From Dendrobium chrysotoxum (Eukaryota; Streptophyta; Magnoliopsida; Asparagales; Orchidaceae): 64,000 bases of DNA. Below are positions 36,986 to 46,185 of this stretch, one piece after another. Numbering within the stretch: position 1 is the first letter of the stretch; every line of letters starts with the position of its first letter. The position numbers and the translations under genes are program-made. The notes under the pieces were generated by a model, which did no database searches, had not been told where the DNA came from, and saw only the letters and a program-made list of their open reading frames with translations. The stretch spans positions 53,798,873 to 53,862,872 of the forward strand of contig CM034300.1 in NCBI GenBank assembly GCA_019925795.1, in the 5' to 3' direction.

Positions 36986-39881
36986 TATTCAAATTAAGAT
37001 CTTAGGTTAATTATGTACATGAATCTTGGGTTTACTAAATGTCAAACCAAATGACCTCTAAATATAGTAAAATTTGAAACATAGGTATATTCATATATGT
37101 TTTTCAAACCCACTGAATTTGGGCTCATCAAAACCTCACTAGGCATTTTTTGTACAAATTTCATCTTCAACCTCTTATTAGTTTTATTGATCGTAGGCAT
37201 TTTTTGGCAAGATCCCGAAGATTGACTGGATAGATTTGGGTAAATTTTCACACAAAGCATTAGTAGAATAAGAGTCTTCCATCCAACACCTATTCTATGT
37301 GAATTGAATGTTTCTTTAACACATGCTTAGACCTAGCTAAGACGATGTTCTAGAATGAAAGACTACATGAAGGAATGCTCAAGTTGCCTTAGCCTAGCTT
37401 TAGGATTGATGACTAAGTCTAAGGAACCTACTCTTCTTAAGAAGTCTACACTCAAAGAAGGATGGATCAAAAACTTCACTTTCACGATGAAATGATTACT
37501 AGAGCTCCATCAAAGTCATTAGAAATCCTCACATAGAGGGCTAGGGAGCTAACGAGATGAAATTATGGCACTCATGAAGCTAAATGAATTTGAAAACTCA
37601 ACCCTTGCTCAGAGAAAAACCATACTATTTATAAATTTTTAAAATGCATATGGGTGGAATTTAAGCTCTATTCCGGCTGCCTTAGGCTATTGGGTCAAGT
37701 GAGGGAGGTTGCATAGACTCAAGAGAGGGTTCTTGAAGCTTTGAGAGCTAGCTTTCACCTGGGTTGCAAGGGCTGGCTCAACTCGATGGGTCACATGATT
37801 AGTTTTCAAGAATGAGGTGGATTTGACCTCCACAGGGTGTAGTTGAGGTGGCAGATCTTCTAAAGAGTTTTTTAACTCAATTCATGTGCCACCGGGGCCT
37901 AGGAAATTCAGGTGTGAAAATTATGTTTGTTTAAACACTATTAGTGACATTAGGCTAGCCTAATGTGTTGCCTCAGGTCTGCCCAAAGGCTTGGTTGACC
38001 AAGATAGATGTAATGTGCTATAGGGAATGCAATGAAAATTCTAGCATGGGTCAATTGGGTCTAGGTTTAATGTTGATTCAATGCACGGTGATTTTAATCG
38101 CTTGGGTCAAACCAAGTGGCTAATCCAAGTTAGCTCAATGCATGGGGCACCTAGAGTTAATTTTTAGGGATCCTACAGACATCCCTGTAGGATTAAATAG
38201 GCTTACTTAAGCCTTGGTAAATAGATTTGCAAAGGATTTCAATGTAAGCATGCTTAATAATCCTTGGTTAACTTGGTCAACCAAGTTGACTCATGGGTTA
38301 AGGTTTGGTTCATTACACTCTAATGATGTATTGAACACTTTGGAAGAGGTTTCAAGGATTGGGAGAACTTATATACATGAAATCCATATTAAAACACTTA
38401 AGGATACATTTGGTCAACCTAAGCTGACCTAGTTAACTAGGTCAAGCCATGGGCTATGGTTTAGCTCAACACATTCATAATAATATGTTGAACATATTTG
38501 AAAAGGTTTCATGCAAAAGTAAGGTTCATATGTATGAGATGTAGCTTTAGGGTTTAATGATTCCATATGGTCAACCTAGGTTGACTTGGTCAACCAAAGA
38601 TGATCATAGCTTGGGTTTTAGTTTAATTTGTGTCAAATGACAGTCTAAACATGTTAGAATAGGTTTCATGATTTAGTTTGATTGAGCCATATTAAGGTTT
38701 AAAAAAATTTAATTTCTAAGGTATATATTTTTAGGATTTTGTGATCCACCATGGTCATCCATCATTAACCAAGGTTCAATACTTGTTTAATGCATCATTC
38801 TAATGATGATGATCATGATCAATAAGCTTGGAGAGTCTTCTGAGGTCAGAAATCATAATACGTCATATTCAGTGGCATATGCTATAAATATATGAAGGTT
38901 TATAGCCTATGGACATGCTTTAAGTTTTAGGGTTTAGGGATAATAAAATGCCTTCAAACTGATGTGGTTGATCCTAGGGTCATGCCTAATCAATATGCAA
39001 GTGATAGATTACGAATCCAAGGTTATTTGGTTGATTTCAAGCAATGAAAATATCTGTTAAAATACGTTATGGACCAAGGGGTTTTGGGTTTGGTTCTGAC
39101 ACTAAATTTTGGAGTTTTAAATTGATCAATGATTTTAGTCATTAGAGTATATTTATAATTTGTTTAGTCAATGATTTGGGTGGATCTAAGGTTTGAAATG
39201 TTCAAATCATATACAATCATTGATAATCATCAGTGATTAAACAGGGGATTAGTAGATTATCGTAGGGGACTAACAATTGATGGATTTAAGGACTGATTTT
39301 GATTTAGGTTTAGAATTGATCAATATCATATAATAACTGAGGGAATTATAGGATTTAGAATGATTATATCACCAAAAATCATGGATAATTATTAAGTGGT
39401 AGATCAGATGATCAAAAGACAAATAAGGGTGATTGTCAAGTGATGGTTTTAAGGGTCAATGATGAAATCACCATGCCAAAAACATAGTGATGAGTTTGAT
39501 TTAGATTTTGAAATGGATTTTAATAATTTAGTTTTAGATATTAATGTTTGATATAGGGATAATGACCTCATTCAAAAGTGATGTCAATACCAGCTCTAGC
39601 ACCAGCACCTAAATACAAGTCCCAACTCTATGACATGATACTAGAGAGATTTTACTACCTTGAGATATACTTAGATACACACTTTCAATAGTGTACTCAA
39701 TAGTTGTAGTGATTCTAGTAATTGCATGAGCAACTCCAACAGCAGCACGAGCAGCTCCAGTTGTAGCACGAGGCAGATCGAGCTTGGTTTAGTAACTAAT
39801 TTGTTATTATTCACCAATACTTTCAACCACCACAACCACCACCAAACATGGAAGAAAATTGGTTCACAACTCTTTTTCCAT
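36986..39881. other. Gene-free DNA with GGTCAACC repeat array
   Basis: No supported gene. The frame at 38214-38432 only reads through the array described separately. Confidence 0.5.
38040..38985 (+). repeat. GGTCAACC-centred degenerate array, about 160-210 bp units
   Basis: Units begin with TGGTCAACCTAGGTTGACTT-like inverted motifs near 38265, 38411, 38567, 38752 and 38962. Each is followed by an ATGGGTTA.GGTTT, a ...TGAACA.. and a GAGGTTTCA segment. A reverse-oriented relative is at 51880-52640. Many motif copies are themselves palindromic (GGTCAACC/GGTTGACC). Confidence 0.65.
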
Positions 39882-41249
39882 GTTTTCATGCCATGAGTTT
39901 CATTATATTTATGCTTTGATGCTTATGCTATAAATGTTTCTTTCTACAATCTATAATGGGTGTTTAGATTTTCCTAGGTTAGGAATGGTCTGCATGTTCA
40001 TAAAATTTCTACAATTGGTCATGCTTAAGCAAGGCTATAAAGGTGGGCTAATTGAAATGTGAATTAACAAATTTTTTGCAAATGCTTTTATAGCTTAGCC
40101 CCTAAAATAATTAAAAGCATGACAAACTTGTTATGTTTTCTTAAAAGTGAGTAATTGATAAACATATGCTTGGTATTTTATTGATTAATTTTATATGAAC
40201 TACTTAGGACAACCTGCAAGGTGTATATAGTCTTTTACATTTTTTTTAAAATGTAAATGTATTTTAAAAAGAGTTGAGAAGTTAATTAATGTGAAGAATC
40301 TCTTACATCCAATTTGGAATCCCAAGAGGAAGAGGACATCCCTTAGGGGATTGTTCCTTCCATTTAGAGCTACAAATTTGGATAATTTGGTATCTAAGGA
40401 GGAAGGAAATACCCCTTAAAGAGGGGAGTTTCTTTTTATTCCGATGTCCAAATCTAACGGATCCAAGGAGCCCAAAGAAGGAAGCTGAAGAAATGGCGAC
40501 AAAAATGCTTCACTTTAAAAGAAATTGTGTCATTATATATGATTAGAATTTGAGTAATTATTGGTGGAGTCCAGCCACCTTTAAGTTCTGCAGACCCTGG
40601 TTTGTAATTAAGTTGCATTTGCCACATGGCCTCTAATTTTTATTATTTAGTTTTATTTTGGGTTTACAAGGTTTACTCTTACATTACTTATGTATTAGAA
40701 ATTGATTGCTTTTATAGGTTTGTTTCTTGCATAATCTGTTTTAGCCTTAATTTTGTTAGGCTCTTAAGGATTAAAACATTCTTCTACTTATAACTAAATA
40801 AAAGAAATTAGGCTTACATAAAAAGATAAAAATTCCTAAGAAGTAAGCCAAAGCATGTCTAGAGTTCTCATACATTCATACCTTTCTTCTATCCCTGCTA
40901 GACACCTCCCTACCTACGAGTCATGGTAGATCACCTAACCTATTAGGGTGCAATTCTACCTATGGAATGCCATTCTTTCTAGGAAAAAACCTACTTTCTA
41001 TGCCTAATTTTAAAAGTTCAAACATATCATTTTTGTATAAAGATTTAATTTATATGGATCATAATAGAAACAAATGGAAGTTAAACTAAAATTTAATTGT
41101 ATTGTGCATAATTATGCCATTCATAAGTAAAGGGGCTATTTAAGAAATTCTCTAGATGTCGGCCTCAAATTCTTAAGAACCTAAATAACAACCTACACAT
41201 ATTTCATGAGACAAGACTCATAGTTTCAAAGCTCTTAGGTGGTTTAGCT
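39882..41249 (+). repeat. R2: 1.36-kb direct repeat (partner R1)
   Basis: Collinear with 26393-27720. The copia element C2 begins 17 bp beyond its right end. Confidence 0.75.
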
Positions 41250-41305
41250 TGAAAGTTCGATAGGGATGTTAAGCCCTAGTGAACTAGTCCTGAGGCTAAC
41301 CAAGA

Positions 41306-41318
41306 GGGGGGGGGGGGG
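41306..41318 (-). repeat. C2 LTR homopolymer (G13 on + strand)
   Basis: Thirteen G on the + strand, C on the element's strand. It sits 39 bp from the LTR end, the position of the C18 run in C3 (55290-55307). Confidence 0.9.
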
Positions 41319-41544
41319 TGAATTGGTTATTTAAAAATTTCACAACAATAATGAAATTTTTTTTCGATATTTAGTAGCGGAAACAAATAAACATAAATGA
41401 AAAGATCAATCTCAGATATTCACCCACGCAGTTAATATCAAAAAGTAAAGTGCAGAATTGAATCAGAAAAGCAAACCAGATTTTATAGTGGTTCGGTCAA
41501 CTTGACCTACGTCCACTCCCCGGAGCCTCCCCTCCAGGTATTGC

Positions 41545-41735
41545 ACTAAACAAAAAGTGTCTCTCCTTTTGCTCCCACAGCAAGGCGGAGAAGCCTATAC
41601 AAGACCTCCTTTTCACCACATGATGGGGCAGAGAACCCGACCTCTTTTTGCTTCCTCCTGAAGCAGGCAGAGAACCTTCGAACTCCTTTTACTTCCACCT
41701 GAAGTGGGCAGAGAACCCTGGATCTTCTTGCGAAC
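41545..41735 (-). repeat. C2 LTR: four 39-43-bp tandem repeats
   Basis: Copies of GCAGAGAACC... followed by CTTTTGCTTCC.CCTGAAG start at 41628, 41667 and 41708 (+ strand numbering), with a weaker one at about 41585. They lie in the transcribed R/U5 part. C3 has a homologous set at 54822-54965. Confidence 0.85.
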
Positions 41736-41934
41736 GATCCTCCCACGATGAACATCGACTAGACGAAAGACGGCGAGCGGAGAAGACGACTCTGATCCAT
41801 GCTTGGAGCAACCTTAGTGAATCCCTCACTAACTCCCCCTCACAAGATCCTCTCTCTCTCTCCCAACACTCTCTCTCTAGGGTTTCTCAGGGAAGGAAGG
41901 TGGCAAAAGATTTTTCTTGTTTTAAGAAAAAGTT

Positions 41935-41942
41935 CTTTTATA
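41935..41942 (-). promoter_or_regulatory. C2 LTR TATA box
   Basis: TATAAAAG on the minus strand, within CTCCTATAAAAGAAC. A GA-rich stretch typical of plant 5' leaders follows at about 41840-41905, and the palindrome cluster ends 44 bp upstream. Transcription is expected to start near 41905-41910. Confidence 0.75.
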
Positions 41943-41985
41943 GGAGGGCTTAAAATTTGCCCTAAATCTCAACTGGTCAGCCAAG

Positions 41986-42659
41986 ATCGTCCAGGACGAT
42001 CGGTATATCGTCCTGTACGATCAGTTCAAATTCAGTTGTTTCAGCCTGGACGATCTGGCTCTTCTGGATGATTAGTAGAAAATATTGTTCATATCGTCCC
42101 GTATGATCCTGGGATCATCCGGGACGATTAGTACAAATTGAGGAATATCTTCCAGAAGACAGTTCGGGTCGTCCAGAGAAACTTGTGCTAGACGACCAAA
42201 AAATGACTTGATCGTCCAGGATGATAGGTACATCGTCCTGTACGATTAGTTCAAAAAGTGCCCAAATCATCCTGAACACAGTTCGGGACGTACAGCTGAA
42301 ATGCACTAGACGATCATGATCGTCCGGGACGATCCGGCGATCGTCTAGGATGATATGATCGTATCAATTAAATATTAATTACTTTCCTTAATTACCAGAC
42401 TAATTTAGGCATGATTGTACTGAATCGTCCAGGACGATACACGTATCGTCCGAAAAGATCAGACAAAATAACTAAAAATAAAAACTTGCCTAAGTTGTTC
42501 TGGCGGTAGAGAATTTTTTATTTGAGCATATCATCCCGTACGATCCAAAGATCATCCAGGATGATCTACTTAATCAGACTCACTTAACTTGGTTGTCCTA
42601 ATTAGGGTTTCTGTTTTGGCTGGATCGTCCAGGATGATGTGAATATCGTCCAGGACGAT
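41986..42659 (-). promoter_or_regulatory. C2 LTR palindrome cluster (ATCGTCCWGGACGAT)
   Basis: At least three exact copies of ATCGTCCAGGACGAT (41986-42000, 42424-42438, 42645-42659), with about a dozen near copies (ATCGTCCTGTACGAT, ATCGTCCGGGACGAT, ATCATCCAGGATGAT and others). Each 15-mer is an inverted repeat around one central base. They fill the U3 region directly upstream of the TATA box. Confidence 0.9.
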
Positions 42660-42909
42660 CTGAATAAAAAAATGAACAGAAACTCTAATTCACTCAATCT
42701 CTCCCCCTGAGTGTGTGTGTGTAAGGTTACTTAGCTAAGGAATCAGTTACATTACAATTGACTCAATAAAAAGAAAAATCATACATTTGACACACTTGGA
42801 CCCGATCTTGAGTTAGCTTGATTTGCTCGTGATCTTTTGTTCCTAAAATGGGTTAGCCAAGCAAAATACACTGGAAACATGTTTGTCATCATCAAAACCA
42901 GATTTACAA

Positions 42910-42926
42910 TAATCTCCCCCTTTTTG
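42910..42926 (-). other. C2 polypurine tract next to 3' LTR
   Basis: AAAAAGGGGGAGATTAT on the minus strand, immediately upstream of the LTR start at 42908. It primes plus-strand DNA synthesis. Confidence 0.85.
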
Positions 42927-43073
42927 ATGATGGCAAACATTTGTACAGTAGTTTGAAAATAAACATAAACAGGAGATCAAAAAATAGATATATTTTTTTT
43001 TCAAATTTTCATTTAACAATCAAACTAATACAGAAAACAAAACACATACCAAAGACTGAAACGACTACAACTG

Positions 43074-43088
43074 ACTCCCCCTTTTGAC
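43074..43088 (-). other. C2 second polypurine tract
   Basis: GTCAAAAGGGGGAGT on the minus strand, 80 bp after the accessory ORF stop and about 150 bp before the terminal tract. The identical 15-mer is at 62938-62952 in C3, also between accessory ORF and terminal tract. Confidence 0.75.
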
Positions 43089-43168
43089 ATCACAAAAAGG
43101 AGGAGGGTAAACCAGAACACGGAAATACATGTACAAAACATAAAAGAGAACAACTACAAAACAGAAAC

Positions 43169-44273
43169 CTAAAACTGAGGCGGATCCTGGTCGGAAGAGG
43201 GAGGTGGCGGGGGTGGGTTGAAGTTATGGCGAATGGCCTGAAAGTGGGCTCCAATCCAGGCAATGTCTTGGTCATGCTAATGTTGCTGCTGCGCAGTATA
43301 GTCAGTGAAGCGCTGGATGTCCTCGGCGTGCCGCTGCTCCTGGGCAACCACGCTGCACCAGGTGGTCAAAGGGAGAGGCAATATGAAGGGGAGCAGGTGT
43401 CTCTGGTGCAGCAGGAACTGGAATGGCCTCTTCCTCCTCTTCCTCAACATCCGGGGCGGGCTCCGGATGTAGTCGGGTGCTGTGTAGGACATGGAAGGCA
43501 TTATTGGTGAGGAAGGAAGGAGGAACATCTGGAGCTGCAGAATATTGCAAGTCATATTTGGTTTCGAGGGCATAAGTAATGATGTGTCCTAAGGCTAGAT
43601 TTGGACGACGGCGATGACCTGGATCCCGAATGGTGGTGAGGTGCTCAAGGTACCGGATAATAAGGTCTGTGGCATTAAATTCCCTATTGGCCAGGATGAA
43701 GTAGGTGGTCAAGGACAGGAGTGGGGTGATGTGAATTCGATCCCCCACCTTTGGAATGACGGAGGAACGAAGAATATGTTGAATAGTTTGGGCGTCCTTA
43801 AGAAGTGTGGAGTAGGCATTGTCATGACAAGGGGCATTTGTATTTCAAAGGAAATGATTGGCGACACTCCAATCATAGTCTGGGTCAGTGATAAGGGTGT
43901 GGAGTTTGTCGCCAGAGACAGACAGTTGGAGAATATTGTGAAAGTCCTGAAAGGTAAGTTCGACGGGGCGCTGATTTACATAAGAACGAAGAGTGGAATA
44001 ATCAGCCAAAATCCTCAAGTTTGTAAAGAAAACGCGAAGATGTTCCGAGCTAATGAGAAATGCGAGAGTCAGGATGAAGGTGAGGGAGGTGTGTGCGAAG
44101 AGGTCAAGGACAGGACAAGTGAGAGTGCGGGGATTTATGATTTTTGATGGTGTGATCCCCACCTCGCAATATCACTCGTAGGCAGCCTGATCGGCTGCAT
44201 TGGGGAAGCGAGGATCAACAGGTCCCTGGGAGGAACTGGCACCCTTTTGACGAGACTGTTTGCCACCAGCCAT
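43169..44273 (-). pseudogene. C2 accessory 3' ORF (aORF), plant-transposon-protein-like, broken
   Basis: Starts at the ATG at 44273 (MAGGKQSRQKGASSSQ). One frame continues for about 320 codons with two TGA stops (AAYE*YC and NHFL*NT), then shifts near 43300 and ends ...PPPPPPSSDQDPPQF at 43169. The central part (EHLRVFFTNLR, LRSYVNQRPVELTF, DYDWSVANH, HILRSSVIPKVGDRIHITPLL) resembles the plant-transposon-protein domain. An acidic, proline/alanine-rich linker and a short coiled-coil-like end follow. It is collinear with the C3 ORF at 60871-61963. No signal peptide or membrane helix of a typical envelope protein is evident, so 'env-like' would be a label by position only. Its function is unknown. 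Confidence 0.8.
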
Positions 44274-44347
44274 TAGAAATCAAGAGTGTAGGAAGTAGAA
44301 GGAGAGTGGAAGAGAAATGGTGTGGAAAATCCTTAAGAAAACCACAG

Positions 44348-44355
44348 TTTATATA
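44348..44355 (-). promoter_or_regulatory. C2 internal TATA box for aORF
   Basis: TATATAAA on the minus strand (TTCTATATAAACTG), 74 bp upstream of the aORF ATG and 12 bp downstream of the palindrome cluster. The intervening leader is CT-rich. This repeats the LTR layout: cluster, TATA, leader. Confidence 0.65.
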
Positions 44356-44366
44356 GAAAACAGCCT

Positions 44367-44880
44367 GATCGTCTCGTATGAACGTGACATCGTCCGGGAT
44401 GATATGGGCATTTATGACGTCCTGGAAGATTGGTCAAAAAGGCGGTCCAATCGTCCAGGACGATTAGACACAGGCCATCGTCCCGAGGAGTCAGGCTGGA
44501 CGACCGTTGACGAAAAGTATCATCCAGGATGATTAGGTGGATCGTCCAGGACGATATGTAATAAGTGTGTCGGACGGGCCGAATTCCAATCGTCCAGGGG
44601 CTGACACATGGATCGTCCAGGACGATAGGGTGGATCGTCCTGGACGATGGATAATAATTGGAGCAATGTCAACCGTTTGATCAGATTAGGAGGATATGGA
44701 TCATATTATCCAGGATGATCTAAGGATTGTCTAGGACGATCACCAATAATTTGAGTTCTTTCAGTAGTAGGAGCAGTGTGGGGACGATTTTGAGTGAATC
44801 GTCCAGGAAGATGTTTGGATCGTCCAGGACAAAGAGGATCATCCAGGACGATCGAGGTATCATCCAGGACGATGTGAAGA
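44367..44880 (-). promoter_or_regulatory. C2 internal palindrome cluster upstream of aORF
   Basis: Four exact copies of ATCGTCCWGGACGAT (44450-44464, 44541-44555, 44612-44626, 44634-44648) and about eight variants. The motif is the same as in the C2 LTR, although the surrounding sequence differs. Confidence 0.9.
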
Positions 44881-46185
44881 AAATAGAAAAAGATGGATGA
44901 TGAAGATGACCGATCAGGAACTCAAAAATACAACCATGAAATCAAAATAAAACAAAAACGAATAAAACTCACAGCAAAAATACATAAAAGCAATGTTTTT
45001 TTTATATCAAGCTGCTCGAGTAAATCAAAATTTTTTCTTGATTTTAGATTCAAAAACCAATAAGAAGACGATTGACAGCGCTTAAATCCAGAAAAGGTTG
45101 GAAAAATCAACTTTCGTAACTCCGACCCCGGGTACCTTATCGATGCAAACCTCTTTCAAACCAAAAATCCGAGTCAGAAGAAAAGACATTAGATTTGAAA
45201 AGAGATCCTTTCAAGCCTCGTTCCAGAAAAATATCTGATATAATAGTGTTACAAAGTAAAAAATCAAAAATCAGGATTTTCAAACTCAAGCTTTTGAAAA
45301 TATTAAGTGGTGCACGGATTTTTCTAAGACATTTAACAATCTGAAAGGGAAGAAAGCTTGGTTTGGGCTCATTTTGTGCCTCTTTTTCAAATTGGTTGGT
45401 GCTTTGCGCATCTTTTTATTTTTGATACACTTTGTGTATCCAATTTGGCAATTTTGCATCTTTCCAGTTTTGGGCTCATTTTATGCCTCTTTTTCAATTT
45501 ATTTGGCGCGCTGCGCATCTTTTGTAAGCTTTCTCCTTTTCATAATCATTAAAGAGTCTCAGCTGTGAGATTATCTTCCAAACATAGGAGATGACTCTCC
45601 ATAGTAAGGAAGAATGATTCACAAAATAAAAGCCATATATCATATGATAAATGCAATCACTTGGTTTAGAAAATCAAACTAATGACTCAAGACTTTGAAA
45701 AATACTATTGATATGAGGCAGATTACTGTAGGAAGATAAAATAATCTCTATTTCAAAAACTAACATTTTAATTTTGAAGAGGAATTTTATACAAAAGAAA
45801 CTATACACCAATAAAGGAGTTAGAGGAAGAGAAACAATCATCAATGTTTCTTCCCTTTAACAGATTCAGTGGAATCAATCACTGCATACCAGCTTCCAAA
45901 CCAAAACAAGGTAAAAACTCTCGGTCAGAAATTCAGATTATCAGAAGTAGAGAGCGGTGATCAGATTTTGAAAAGCATAAAATAGTAAGTGGAAGATATG
46001 AACCAGTGAATAAAAATAGGTAGAAAATCACATCCAAGTAAATACTCAAATCAAAACTAACAGTAAGGCTAAAACAGAAATCAACAGAAGAAATAAAATC
46101 AACTGAAAGTAATAATCAAACCAAAAACTAACTAACAGAAAACAGAATATCAATCAGAACAATCAAAAATCAGCAGTCATCAGAA
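44881..46185 (-). other. C2 spacer between pol and internal palindromes
   Basis: Non-coding apart from the interspersed repeats at 45355-45535. The two short + strand frames there (45358-45568) come from the repeats. Confidence 0.6.
45355..45535 (-). repeat. C2 interspersed GATGCGCAAA / GAGGCACAAAATGAGCCC repeats
   Basis: On the minus strand, AAAAAGATGCGCA and GAAAAAGAGGCACAAAATGA-type strings alternate in a unit repeated about 106 bp apart, with ACACAAAGTGTATC in the middle. C3 has the same vocabulary at 62490-62665, but there it lies after the aORF. C2's lies before it. Confidence 0.75.

Larger units (their letters stand above)
41267..42908 (-). repeat. C2 3' LTR (1642 bp)
   Basis: Starts TGTAAATCTGG (minus strand, 42908) right after the polypurine tract and ends ...GGGCTTAACA at 41267. 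Order on the minus strand: ACACACACAC-CAGGGGGAG motif (about 42700), palindrome cluster (42659-41986), TATA box (41942-41935), GA-rich transcribed leader (about 41900-41840), four 40-bp repeats (41735-41545), and a run of 13 C (41318-41306) near the end. The C3 LTR has the same order, which supports all of these calls. Confidence 0.9.

Noticed and set aside
41648..42071. Open frames of 101 and 90 codons with R/S-rich sequence
   Set aside because: They arise from the LTR leader repeats and palindromes.
41986..42659. CRISPR-like array of short palindromic repeats
   Set aside because: Spacers are irregular, motif copies degenerate, and the array lies in a plant LTR upstream of a TATA box; no cas genes.
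43226..44147. Plus-strand open frames of 94 and 177 codons
   Set aside because: They lie opposite the C2 accessory ORF and have no family resemblance; the minus-strand reading aligns with C3's aORF.
43169..44273. Retroviral envelope glycoprotein
   Set aside because: No signal peptide, transmembrane helix or cleavage site is evident; only the position between pol and the LTR is envelope-like.
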